From the NCBI RefSeq assembly GCF_006442315.1, contig NZ_VFVY01000002.1, positions 372,001 to 436,000 of the forward strand: a stretch of DNA of 64,000 nucleotides, written 5' to 3'. The position numbers were made by a program, and so were the translations under genes. A model generated the notes under the pieces. The model was not told the origin of the DNA and made no database searches. It worked only from the letters and a program-made list of their open reading frames with translations. This DNA is from Mesorhizobium sp. B2-3-4. GTDB lineage: Bacteria > Pseudomonadota > Alphaproteobacteria > Rhizobiales > Rhizobiaceae. Shown in pieces: positions 9,115 through 17,703 of the stretch (positions are counted from its first letter, which is position 1; every line of letters starts with the position of its first letter).

Positions 9115-9819
9115 TCAGCGCCTCCCCAGATAGACATCGCGAACCATCTCGTCGGCCTCGATGTCGTGGAAAGGACCGCTGCGCAGCCGGCGCCCCTGAT
9201 GCAGCACCAGCGTCTCGCAGTTCAGCGCCCGCACGAAGCGGATATCGTGCTCGACGGCGACGATCGAGAACTCGCCCTTGAGCCGCAGCAGCATGTCCGC
9301 CGTCGCCATCGTCTCTTGCGGCGTCATGCCGGCGGTCGGCTCGTCGAGCAGCAGCAGCCGGGGTTCGATCGCCAGCGCCATGCCGATTTCCAGCCACTGT
9401 TTCTGGCCGTGCGCCAGCGCGCCGGCCAGCGTGGCGGCGCGGTTGCCGAGCGCCACCAGTTCCATCAGCTCGCCGACCGGCCGGGCCGGCGAGGGCGCGC
9501 CCCCGCGCGCGACCTTGAGGTTGTCCTCCACGGACAGGCTCGGGAAGACCGAAGGAATCTGGAATTTGCGGGCGATGCCGAGCCGGGCGATGCGATGCAG
9601 CGGCAGCCCCGCAATGTCGTGGCCGAGGAAGCGCACGCTGCCGCTGGTCGGCCGAAGCGTACCGGTCAGCACGTTGAGGAATGTGCTCTTGCCGGCGCCG
9701 TTCGGTCCGATGATGCAGCAGAGCTCCTTGTCGCGCACCGTCAGGTTCAACCCTTCCAGCGCCTGAAGCCCACCGAAGCGGATGCCGACATTCTCGGCCT
9801 GGAGCAGGACGTCGCTCAC
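9115..9819 (-). CDS. ABC transporter ATPase, UrtD-like
   Basis: Second ATPase of the importer (234 aa). Walker A is GPNGAGKST and Walker B is LLLLDEPTAGMTPQE. The signature region reads LAHGQKQWLEIGMAL, the LSGGQ-divergent form typical of LivG/UrtD. GTG start at 9819, with GAGGAGG 8 bases upstream and a GTGA overlap with the preceding permease. It would power amide/urea uptake with the UrtE-like partner. Confidence 0.84.
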   Translation of the reverse strand: MSDVLLQAENVGIRFGGLQALEGLNLTVRDKELCCIIGPNGAGKSTFLNVLTGTLRPTSGSVRFLGHDIAGLPLHRIARLGIARKFQIPSVFPSLSVEDNLKVARGGAPSPARPVGELMELVALGNRAATLAGALAHGQKQWLEIGMALAIEPRLLLLDEPTAGMTPQETMATADMLLRLKGEFSIVAVEHDIRFVRALNCETLVLHQGRRLRSGPFHDIEADEMVRDVYLGRR

Positions 9820-10802
9820 GGTGCGTGCCTCCTCGTCCTGAACAGGCTCTTCAGCCGTGCATAGATCGACAGGATGCCGTCCGGCAGCACGAAGACGATG
9901 ATGACGAAGACGCAGCCGAGCAGCAGCGGCCACAGGCTCGGATTGAAGCTCGAGATCGTCTGCTGGGCGCGCTGGATGGCAATGGCGCCGAGCACCGGAC
10001 CAAGCAGGGTCCCGCGCCCGCCGACCGCGACCCAGACGATGACTTCGGTCGACAGAAGCAGGCCGGAGAGATCGGGCGCGACAAGTCCCGCCATGCAGAC
10101 ATAGAGTGCTCCGGCAAGCCCGGCGATCGCCGCTGAAAGGATGAAGGTGACGAGCAGCCGCAGAGGCGCGTTGTGGCCAAGTGCCGCCGCCCGGACCTCG
10201 TTGTCCTGGATGGCGGTGAGCACCGTGCCCCAGCGGCCGCGGCTGATCGACCACAGCGCCAGCACGGCCACCGCGACGATGGCGGCGACGAAGATGTAGG
10301 AGGGCAGGTCCTGGCTGAGATCGACAGGCAGGCCGCCGAGATCGAATGCGATCGGCGGGATGCCGATCAGCCCGCTGTCGCCGCCGGTGACCGAGCTCCA
10401 GGAGACGGCCGCCTGCTGACAAATCACGCCCATCGCCAGTGTGACAATGGTGAAATAGCTGCCGCGTATGCCGCCGAAGAACAGGAAGTAGCCGATGATG
10501 GCGGCGACGAAGGCCGCTCCCGATACAGCGCCGATGATGCCGAGCAGGCTGCCGAGAGGAATGGCGTCGTTGAGCGTGACCAGTGCCATGATGTAACCGC
10601 CGATGCCGAAGAAGGCGGCGTGGCCGAAGCACAATATGCCGGTGCGGCCCCAGAAGAAGTCGAGGCTCGCCGCGAACAGGCCGAAGATCAGCGCGTCGCG
10701 GATGACGGTCAGTTGGTAACCGTCGGCGAAGAAGGGATAGACGACGGCCAGCACCACGCAGGTGGCAAAGACCAGCAGCCAGTTGCGGTCGCGGGCGATC
10801 AT
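9816..10802 (-). CDS. Branched-chain/urea-type ABC permease, UrtC-like (LivM family)
   Basis: Inner-membrane permease of 328 aa with about nine hydrophobic segments. It contains FFWGRTGILCFGHAAFFGIGG, the LivM/UrtC family landmark, and the cytoplasmic-loop segment beginning TAIQDNEVRAAALG that contacts the ATPases. ATG overlaps the UrtB-like stop as ATGA. The C-terminal tail is basic (RTRRHAP). Confidence 0.84.
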   Translation of the reverse strand: MIARDRNWLLVFATCVVLAVVYPFFADGYQLTVIRDALIFGLFAASLDFFWGRTGILCFGHAAFFGIGGYIMALVTLNDAIPLGSLLGIIGAVSGAAFVAAIIGYFLFFGGIRGSYFTIVTLAMGVICQQAAVSWSSVTGGDSGLIGIPPIAFDLGGLPVDLSQDLPSYIFVAAIVAVAVLALWSISRGRWGTVLTAIQDNEVRAAALGHNAPLRLLVTFILSAAIAGLAGALYVCMAGLVAPDLSGLLLSTEVIVWVAVGGRGTLLGPVLGAIAIQRAQQTISSFNPSLWPLLLGCVFVIIVFVLPDGILSIYARLKSLFRTRRHAP

Positions 10803-11656
10803 CGCGACGCTCCGTTGAACAGGCCATTTGGCCGAAGCCGCACGGCAACGATGGCCGCGAGCAGCACGATCGCCTGTGCCAGCGACGGCGAGATCTGGTA
10901 GTTGAGCACGCTTGTCAGCCCGCCCACGAAGACGCTGCCGGCCACCAGTCCACCGATCGAGCCGACGCCGCCGACGATGACGACGAAGAAGGCGTTGGCG
11001 AGATAGTTCACGCCCATCTGCGGCAGCACGATCGCCAGCGGCGCGACCAGCCCTCCGGCGAGCCCGGCGATCGCCGCACCGAAGGTGAAGGCGATGGCGT
11101 AGGTGCGGCGCGTGTTGATGCCGACGCCCTCGGCCATTTCACGGTTCTGGATGACGGTGCGGATGTCGAGGCCGAACGACGTGCGGCTGATGAGCAGGAT
11201 GACGCCGAGCAGTGTCGCTATGGCGATGCCGATCAGGATCAGCCGGTAGGCCGGGTAGACGGTGAAGAACAGGTCGAACGTGCCTTCGATCGGCGGCGTC
11301 ACCGGCTTGGCCCCGAGGCCGAAGGTCAGCTCCAGCCCTTGCTGCAGGATCAGGCTGACGCCCCAGGTGGCGAGCACGGTCGAGACCGGCCGCGAATAGA
11401 GGTGGCGGATGATGGCGAATTCCAGGACGCAGCCGACCACCGCGCCGGCGATAGGGGCGGCGAGCAGCCCCAGCCAGAACGAGCCGCCGATGCTCTGGAC
11501 GAAATAGACCGCGAAGGCGCCGACGGTGACGAACTCGCCATGCGCCAGGTTGGTGACGTTCATCAGGCCGAAGCTGATCGCCAGTCCGAGCCCGACCAGC
11601 ATCAGGATGCTGATCAGCGTCAGCGCGTTGAGGAGCGTGGTGACGATGAAATCCAT
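10799..11656 (-). CDS. Branched-chain/urea-type ABC permease, UrtB-like (LivH family)
   Basis: Inner-membrane permease, 285 aa. The N-terminal ISFGLMNVTNLAHGEF motif is the LivH/UrtB signature, and the loop TVIQNREMAEGVGIN is the coupling region. ATG 11656 is chosen because upstream residues in the same frame are non-hydrophobic shadow of the amidohydrolase C-terminus; it begins 4 bases after that gene's stop. First of the importer genes in transcription order, directly behind the HDAC-like gene. Confidence 0.84.
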   Translation of the reverse strand: MDFIVTTLLNALTLISILMLVGLGLAISFGLMNVTNLAHGEFVTVGAFAVYFVQSIGGSFWLGLLAAPIAGAVVGCVLEFAIIRHLYSRPVSTVLATWGVSLILQQGLELTFGLGAKPVTPPIEGTFDLFFTVYPAYRLILIGIAIATLLGVILLISRTSFGLDIRTVIQNREMAEGVGINTRRTYAIAFTFGAAIAGLAGGLVAPLAIVLPQMGVNYLANAFFVVIVGGVGSIGGLVAGSVFVGGLTSVLNYQISPSLAQAIVLLAAIVAVRLRPNGLFNGASR

Positions 11657-11660
11657 CGCG

Positions 11661-12782
11661 TCAGGCAGCACTTGCGAGGCGCTGGCGCAAGCCCGCGAGC
11701 AGGCGTTCGGCGGCATCGATCACGGCAGCCTGATGCGGCTGCAGATCCTGGCCGGCCCACTCATCGATATGGTCCGACAACGGATCGACCACTTCGGTGC
11801 GGTGATTGGCGAGCGTCTCGATGACGGCGTGGCCACAGAACGGCACATAGCCTTCGGAGTAGCCGCCTTCATGTGTCATCATCAGGCGACCGTCCGAGAC
11901 TTCGGCGGCCAGCGCCACCATGCGCGCGGCAAGGCGCCGGAAGCATTCGCTGTTGAGCATCATGCGGCCGAGCGGGTCGAAGCCCGACGCGTCGAAACCG
12001 GAGGCGACAATGACGAGATCCGGTTTGAAGGCGCGCAGCGCCGGGGCGACAACGCGGTCGAAGGTCGCTTCGTAGGCGCCTGTGCCGCTGCCGGCGGGGA
12101 GCGGGATATTGATGTTGTAGCCTTCGCCAGCGCCCTTGCCGTTGTCGGCGAGCGCGCCGCGTCCGGTCGGATAGAGATTGTCCTGATGCAACGAAATCGT
12201 CAGCACCGACGGGTCCGAGTAGAACACGGTCTCGGTGCCATTGCCGTGATGAACGTCCCAGTCGACTATCGCCGCGCGGCCGAGCAGGCCTTCATGCTGC
12301 AGCCTGCGTATCGCGACGCCGATGTTGGAGAACAGGCAGTTGCCCATCGCCTGGTCGGGCTCGGCATGGTGCCCTGGCGGCCGCGCCAGCGCGTAGGCGT
12401 TGTCGACGCGGCCGGTCAGCACCGCGCGCATGGCGGCGTAGGTGGTGCCGGCGGACAACAAGGCGATGTCGAAACTGTTGAGGCCGATCGGCGCCTGCGG
12501 ACCGGCGAAGCCGGAGCCCCGCTCGCTGAGCATCCTGATATCGTCGACGTGGCGTTGCGTGTGGACGCGCAGCAGATCCTCGACACTCACCGGCTCGGCA
12601 ATGATCGGCACCAGATGACGCGACAGGCCGCTGACCTGGATGAGATTGTTGAGCCTGCGCTTAGATCCGGGCGATTCGAGATGGCGACCGGGCTCCACGA
12701 AGCGGCCGGGAGGCATCATGTCGGCGCTTGAGCCGGTATCATGCCACATCAGCAGTTCGTGAAAAACGTACCCAGTCGCCAT
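11661..12782 (-). CDS. Class II histone deacetylase-like amidohydrolase (acetylpolyamine amidohydrolase family)
   Basis: Zinc amidohydrolase of 373 aa that removes acyl groups from acylated amines such as acetylpolyamines; cytoplasmic. The active-site wall motif ARPPGHHAEPDQAMG gives the tandem catalytic His pair. VDWDVHHGNGTE supplies zinc ligands Asp and His, and a later Asp lies in SGFDASGFDPLG. A C-terminal HEGGYSEGYVPFCG matches the family glycine-rich Tyr loop. ATG 12782 has GAGGAC 8 bases upstream. Co-transcription with the amide-type importer suggests the imported ligand, or a product from it, is deacylated here. It could also act on acetoin-type or aryl amides. Confidence 0.86.
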   Translation of the reverse strand: MATGYVFHELLMWHDTGSSADMMPPGRFVEPGRHLESPGSKRRLNNLIQVSGLSRHLVPIIAEPVSVEDLLRVHTQRHVDDIRMLSERGSGFAGPQAPIGLNSFDIALLSAGTTYAAMRAVLTGRVDNAYALARPPGHHAEPDQAMGNCLFSNIGVAIRRLQHEGLLGRAAIVDWDVHHGNGTETVFYSDPSVLTISLHQDNLYPTGRGALADNGKGAGEGYNINIPLPAGSGTGAYEATFDRVVAPALRAFKPDLVIVASGFDASGFDPLGRMMLNSECFRRLAARMVALAAEVSDGRLMMTHEGGYSEGYVPFCGHAVIETLANHRTEVVDPLSDHIDEWAGQDLQPHQAAVIDAAERLLAGLRQRLASAA

Positions 12783-12865
12783 CCGCAGCGTCCTCTACCA
12801 ACCAGATGACGCTAGCAGGCTAACAATCACATGACCCGACCCTAAAGAGGGGTTTGGGCGGATGT

Positions 12866-15580
12866 CTATGCCCCTCCTTTCGGAGGGGTGCGCAGGTTCA
12901 AGGCGGCCGGTGCGGCGCGCACGGCCTGCACGCGGTTCGAGACCGAGAGCTTGCCGAAAATGTTCTTCAGATGCCATTTCACCGTCGTCTCGCTGACCGA
13001 CAGTGCGAGCGCGATATCGCGGTTGGACATGCCCTCCGACAGGCAGCGCAGCATTTCCGATTCGCGCTTTGTGAGTTCCTCTTTCTCGGCTGTCGGCATG
13101 GCCGGTTTGCGCGTCGCGACGGGCATCGTCTGCGCGGCGTCGATAATGCGCGTGGCATAGGCCGACAATGCCGGATCGGCCTTTGCCAGCGCCGCGCGCA
13201 GGCGCATCAATCCCTCGACGACAGGCCTGCCCTCGTCGACGAAGGAGCGGATGAAGCCTGAGGGTTGGGCAAGGCGCAGTGCTTCGAGGAGATGCCGGTC
13301 GGCCTCGCGCGGGTCATGGCCAGCGCTCTTGGCGCGCAAGATCAGCGCCAGTATGTGGCGGCGCATGCGTCCGCTGCTTCTGGTCCGCTCCAGCAACGCA
13401 TCGAAGATCGCCGCCGCGGCCGCGTGGGATTTTTCCGCCGTCAGCAGCCGGCCTTCGGCGAAGAACTCGAATTCGTTGGCGACGCTAGGGAGGGTTTCAG
13501 CGCTTTCGCGGCGATGCTCATCGAGCAGTGCGCGGGCCTCGGCGGTGCGGCTCTGGTCGATCAACAGCCGGATGCGATCATGCACCAGCACCGAAGCGAG
13601 GCGGCGGTAGACCGAGCCGCGCACGCGCTGGTAGACGCGCTCCAGCATATCCAGCGCGACCTGGCCGCGACCGGTCAGTTGCAGCACGCGGGCATAGGTC
13701 GGCACGCTGGCAAGGGGATAGACGATGACCGCCGCGCCCTCGATCAGCGGGCCCAGCGTCTCGACCAACGCAAGCGCTTCGCCAGAGGAATTGGTTTCAT
13801 AGGCGAGTTCGGCAAGCAGCGTTCCGGCGAGCGCCTCTGCGTAGGAGTTGGCGCCGATCCGGGTTCTGGCCTCGATGATCGCGTCGCGCAGCAGACGCTC
13901 GGCGGCAGGCAGGCGGCCGGCCGAGCGCTCGATGACGGCCATGTAGCAATTGGCGATGGTGACGCCGAGCAGACTGCCGCTGCGCTCATGCGCCTTGCGC
14001 GCGGCCTCGATCGCGGCGCGCGCGCCGTGGAGGTCGCCAAGCGCATAGAGATTGTAGCCGACGACGTTGGCGGTCGCCCCCTCCATGAACCAGGCGTCGG
14101 GCGCGATGATGCGCAGGGCGGCAAGCGCGGTGTCGCGTGCCTCAGCGAACTGTTCAAGCGTGCTGTGCACGGCCGCGGCAAGGACCTCGAGTTCGGTCTC
14201 GATCGTGGTGCTGGTCAGCGTGCCCGGATCCTTGCCGTCAGCTGGCCCGTTCTCCACCAGCTTGCGCGCATTGGCGAGCGTCTGCTGCGCGATTTCGGGC
14301 TGGCTCGAGTGCACAGCCAGCCACAGCACGACGAGCTGCAGCCGGATGCGCTGGTCGATCAGTTTCCTCGGCAGCAGCGCCAGCAACTGGCGCACATAGA
14401 GAAGCTGGCACTGAGCGATGAGTTCGAGCGCGTTGTTCTCGACGAACACCGCCGCGCGGGCCTGGTCGCCGGCGGCCAGCGCATGCCCGATCGCCTCGGT
14501 CAGCATCTTGCGCTCACCGAACCACTCCGAAGCCGCCAGGTGCAGCGGGGCGATCATCTCCGGTTCGCGCCGCTCCATCTCGCGGCTCAGGAAGTCATGG
14601 AACAGATGATGGTAGCGGAACCAGCGCCGTTCCTCGTCGAGCGGCACCAGGAAAAGGTTGCGGGTCTCGATCTCGGTGATGTCGGCCTCGGCGTCCGCCG
14701 CGCGCATCACCGCCCGGCAGGCCTCGGCGCTGAAGCGCTCGAAGATCGAGGAGTAGAGCAGGAACTTCGCCAGCGCCGGCGGCAGCCCCAGGAACACCTC
14801 CCCCATCAGGAAGTCGGCGACGTTGCGGTTGGCGCCGGTAAAATTGCCGATCACGGCTTCTGGCGCATGCGCGGCGCTGAGCGACAGGGAGGCGAGCTGC
14901 AGGCCGGCGGCCCAGCCTTCCGTCCGTGAGCACAGGGTCTCCACCGTGCCGCTGGAGACCGACAGGCCGAGCTTGTCGTTGAAGAAGGCTTCCGCCTCCG
15001 ACGAGGCGAAGCGCAGGTCGTCCGGGCCGATCTCGAAGACATCGCCGAGCACCCTGAGCTTGCCGAGCTGCAGGTCGGGCAGGCTGCGCGAGCCGATGAC
15101 GAAGGCGACATTGGCCGGCGCCTGCCGCGTCAGCCGTTCCATGAAGCGCTTCACCGAAGGCGCTTCGATGACGTGATAATCGTCGAAGAACAGCGTGATG
15201 TCGGCGTCGCGCGCCGCCAGACCCGCCACAAGGGCGCTCGCCACGACGTCGAGCTGCGGGATTGGGCTCGACTGGAAGGCAAGATCGAGTTCCGCCGGGT
15301 TCTGGACGAGATGGCGTAGCGCCGCCACGAGATGCGACAGGAAGGCGCCTTCGTCATTGTCGGTCGCCTCGCAGGAGAACCACGCGGTCAGCCGGCCGCC
15401 GCGGGCCGCTTCCGCCATCCATTGCGCCATCGTCGTCGACTTGCCGAAGCCGGCGGGCGCGGCGAACAGCACGATGCGCGTCTCGACATGCTGGTTCAGC
15501 TTTGAAAGGATGCTTTCGCGCCGTACCCACCGGCGATGGTGAGGCGATGCCTGGCCGACGGATCGCGAGGACGGTCTCAT
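12866..15580 (-). CDS. MalT-like large LuxR family ATP-dependent regulator
   Basis: Signal-transducing transcription activator of 904 aa, the size normal for MalT/LAL proteins. The N-terminal NTPase has Walker A (APAGFGKST, about residues 42-50) and Walker B (LFFDDYHVI). A long TPR-like helical region follows, and a C-terminal LuxR helix-turn-helix begins LTKRESEMLRCLSEGMSN and continues SETTVKWHLKNIFGKL. The ATG at 15580 overlaps the GNAT stop (ATGA); an in-frame ATG at 15598 is possible. It lies between the GNAT and HDAC-like genes on the same strand, so it probably controls this acyl-amine uptake operon. A 7-bp hairpin (12871-12888) sits at the very end of the gene. Confidence 0.88.
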   Translation of the reverse strand: MRPSSRSVGQASPHHRRWVRRESILSKLNQHVETRIVLFAAPAGFGKSTTMAQWMAEAARGGRLTAWFSCEATDNDEGAFLSHLVAALRHLVQNPAELDLAFQSSPIPQLDVVASALVAGLAARDADITLFFDDYHVIEAPSVKRFMERLTRQAPANVAFVIGSRSLPDLQLGKLRVLGDVFEIGPDDLRFASSEAEAFFNDKLGLSVSSGTVETLCSRTEGWAAGLQLASLSLSAAHAPEAVIGNFTGANRNVADFLMGEVFLGLPPALAKFLLYSSIFERFSAEACRAVMRAADAEADITEIETRNLFLVPLDEERRWFRYHHLFHDFLSREMERREPEMIAPLHLAASEWFGERKMLTEAIGHALAAGDQARAAVFVENNALELIAQCQLLYVRQLLALLPRKLIDQRIRLQLVVLWLAVHSSQPEIAQQTLANARKLVENGPADGKDPGTLTSTTIETELEVLAAAVHSTLEQFAEARDTALAALRIIAPDAWFMEGATANVVGYNLYALGDLHGARAAIEAARKAHERSGSLLGVTIANCYMAVIERSAGRLPAAERLLRDAIIEARTRIGANSYAEALAGTLLAELAYETNSSGEALALVETLGPLIEGAAVIVYPLASVPTYARVLQLTGRGQVALDMLERVYQRVRGSVYRRLASVLVHDRIRLLIDQSRTAEARALLDEHRRESAETLPSVANEFEFFAEGRLLTAEKSHAAAAAIFDALLERTRSSGRMRRHILALILRAKSAGHDPREADRHLLEALRLAQPSGFIRSFVDEGRPVVEGLMRLRAALAKADPALSAYATRIIDAAQTMPVATRKPAMPTAEKEELTKRESEMLRCLSEGMSNRDIALALSVSETTVKWHLKNIFGKLSVSNRVQAVRAAPAALNLRTPPKGGA

Positions 15581-16224
15581 CTTATGCCGGGCGCCCATTC
15601 CGTTTCGATCAGCGGGATCTGCGGCGCCGCATCGCGCGGCAGGGTTCCCTTGACGCGCGGATCGTCGGTGACTTCGAAACCCGCTGCGAAGGGCTCGAAC
15701 CCGCAAGCCCTGTAGAAGCCGATGACGCTGGGATGATCGATGCTGCTTGTGTGCAGCCAGATACGCCCCGGCGCGAGGCGCCATGCCTGATCGAGCGCCC
15801 CGGCCATCAGCCGCTTGCCAAGGCCCCGGCCGGTGAGAGAAGGGAACAGGCCGAAATAGGTGATCTCGATCTCGTTGCTGTCGGCGACCGTGAATTCGAC
15901 CATGCCGACATGGCGGCCGCCGTCGTCATGGCCATAATAGAGATGATGGCGAGGATCGGCGAAATGCGCCGCGATATCGGCGTCCGACATCTCGGCTGCG
16001 CGATCCCACAGCCAGGGAGCCCCGATCTCGAGAAAGGTGGCGCGGTAGGCGGCGCTGTCTGGCCGGGCGACGCGGGTCATCGTCAATGGCCGCGCAAGGC
16101 CCGGCATCGGCGCGCGCGTCTCCATCCACGTTACCGCATTGACGATCTTGCCGGCCGGGATGCGACGGTAACCCGATGCCAGATCGGTGATTTCATCGGG
16201 CAATCCGCCTTCGGTGACTTGCAT
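15577..16224 (-). CDS. GNAT family N-acetyltransferase
   Basis: Acetyl-CoA-dependent acyltransferase of 215 aa. The core GNAT fold is visible: VGMVEFTVADSNEIEITYFG (beta4) then LFPSLTGRGLGKRLMAGALD, which holds the RGLGKRL acetyl-CoA pyrophosphate loop, and a C-terminal HPSVIGFYRACGFEP typical of amine acetyltransferases. ATG 16224 has GAGGAC just upstream. It is first in a minus-strand run leading to the LuxR and deacetylase genes, so acetylation and deacetylation enzymes appear in one unit. The substrate is unknown. Confidence 0.85.
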   Translation of the reverse strand: MQVTEGGLPDEITDLASGYRRIPAGKIVNAVTWMETRAPMPGLARPLTMTRVARPDSAAYRATFLEIGAPWLWDRAAEMSDADIAAHFADPRHHLYYGHDDGGRHVGMVEFTVADSNEIEITYFGLFPSLTGRGLGKRLMAGALDQAWRLAPGRIWLHTSSIDHPSVIGFYRACGFEPFAAGFEVTDDPRVKGTLPRDAAPQIPLIETEWAPGIR

Positions 16225-16401
16225 CTGTCCTCGATCTCCGCCGCGCGGCCTTGCCGGCATGCCAGGAAGCTGATGCCAATTCCGCGACCGCCTGCCAAGA
16301 GGCTCCAGGGGTGGGCCATAATTTTGGCTCGCCTGTCTTCTTGCCTTTTCGGAGAATGGCATATGAGATATGATACACCATTCACAGGAAAGCGGAATAT
16401 C
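16225..16401. promoter_or_regulatory. Divergent promoter region with tandem ATATGA repeat
   Basis: This 177-bp gap separates the GNAT operon from the M20 operon. At 16361-16373 there is a tandem ATATGA-G-ATATGA, followed by TAC, plausible as an operator for the FadR-type regulator encoded downstream (20087). If this is an operator, translation of the M20 gene starts at 16402 and not at the ATG at 16363 inside it. Confidence 0.35.
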
Positions 16402-17703
16402 ATGCCCGAGCGAATTGCCGACGAAGCCATTTTGCGGGCGGTCGACGACGGCTTCGACCGTCAGCTCGCCTTCCTGGCCGATCTCGTGCGCTTTCCTTCC
16501 CAACGCGGCGAGGAACACGAAGCGCAATCCTTCATGGCCGCGGCCTATGAAGCTGATGGCTATGCGGTCGATATGTGGCGTGTCGATGTCGACGCGATCC
16601 GCGACCTGCCCGGATTTTCGCCGGTGGCGGTTTCCTACGACGATGCCTTCAACGTCGTCGCCACCCACAAGCCGAGAAATGCCACCGGCCGCTCGCTGAT
16701 CCTCAACGGTCATATCGATGTCGTGCCGACGGGGCCGCTCGATCGCTGGGTGCGCGATCCCTACGATCCGGCGATCGAGGATGGCTGGATGCATGGCCGT
16801 GGCGCCGGCGACATGAAGGCCGGCCTGTCGGCTTGCCTTTACGCGCTGACCGCCTTGCGGAGCCTCGGCTACCAGCCGGCCGCCAACGTATTCCTGCAAT
16901 CGGTGGTCGAGGAGGAGTGCACCGGCAATGGCGCGCTCGCCTGCCTGCAGCGCGGCTACCGCGCCGACGCCGCTTTCATTCCCGAGCCGCTGGAGCCGCG
17001 CCTGATGCGGGCGCAGGTCGGTCCGATCTGGTTCCGGGTCGAAGTCGATGGCGATCCGCAGCATGCGTCGGGTGCCTTTTCAGCCGGCGCCAACGCCATC
17101 GAAAAGGCCTTCCTCATCATCCAGGCGCTGAAGCAGCTCGAAATCGTCTGGAATGCGCGCAAGGTCGACGACAAGCATTTCTGCGACCACCCGCATCCGA
17201 TCCGCTTCAACCTCGGCAAGATCGAGGGCGGCGAATGGACGTCGAGCGTTCCGGCGCGCTGCGTCTTCGAGATGCGTGTCGCGACCTATCCCGGCCAGAA
17301 GCTGGAGGATGCCAGGGCCGAGCTGGAAGCCTGCATCGCCGATGCGGCCCGCGCCGATCCGTTCCTCGCCAATCGCCCGCCCAGGATGACCTATAATGGC
17401 TTCATGGCCGAGGGTTATGTGCTGGAAGGCGCCGAAGAGATGGAGGCCGTGCTGCGGCGCAGCCACACCTCGGTGTGGGGCGAACCGCTGAAGGAACACG
17501 TTACCTCGGCGACGACCGATGCGCGCTTCTTCGGCCTCTATGCCGACACGCCGGCGATCGTCTACGGCCCGATCTGCCGCATGCCGCATGGCTATGACGA
17601 GGCCGTCGACCTCGATTCGGTGCGCAAGGTCACCCAGACCATCGCCCTGTTCATCGCCGACTGGTGCGGTCTCGAACCCATAGATGCCGGGGCCAGGCCG
17701 TGA
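16402..17703 (+). CDS. M20 family metallopeptidase/deacylase (ArgE/DapE-like)
   Basis: Di-zinc amidohydrolase of 433 aa that removes N-acyl groups from amino acids or hydrolyses dipeptides. Zinc ligands fall in NGHIDVVPTG (His, Asp), GRGAGDMKAG (Asp) and SVVEEECTGNGA (catalytic Glu and ligand Glu). The dimerisation lid follows, then a late His in CRMPHGYDEAVD. ATG 16402 was chosen; ATG 16363 (with GGAG upstream) would add 13 residues but lies in a likely operator. GTGA overlap links it to the kinase gene. In context it may free an amine that the kinase then phosphorylates. Confidence 0.84.
   Translation: MPERIADEAILRAVDDGFDRQLAFLADLVRFPSQRGEEHEAQSFMAAAYEADGYAVDMWRVDVDAIRDLPGFSPVAVSYDDAFNVVATHKPRNATGRSLILNGHIDVVPTGPLDRWVRDPYDPAIEDGWMHGRGAGDMKAGLSACLYALTALRSLGYQPAANVFLQSVVEEECTGNGALACLQRGYRADAAFIPEPLEPRLMRAQVGPIWFRVEVDGDPQHASGAFSAGANAIEKAFLIIQALKQLEIVWNARKVDDKHFCDHPHPIRFNLGKIEGGEWTSSVPARCVFEMRVATYPGQKLEDARAELEACIADAARADPFLANRPPRMTYNGFMAEGYVLEGAEEMEAVLRRSHTSVWGEPLKEHVTSATTDARFFGLYADTPAIVYGPICRMPHGYDEAVDLDSVRKVTQTIALFIADWCGLEPIDAGARP

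Noticed and set aside
7164..12782. Calling the importer a true urea transporter urtABCDE
   Set aside because: No urease or urea amidolyase nearby and the operon carries an HDAC-like amidohydrolase, so only 'Urt-like' is justified.
12871..12888. CCCCTCC-TTTC-GGAGGGG as a terminator of the LuxR gene
   Set aside because: It lies inside the last codons of the gene with no T-run, and the downstream HDAC-like gene may be co-transcribed; too weak to list as a terminator.
13265..14929. Long plus-strand frame opposite the MalT-like gene
   Set aside because: Composition is Arg/Gln/Gly-rich with no domain, typical of an antisense shadow.
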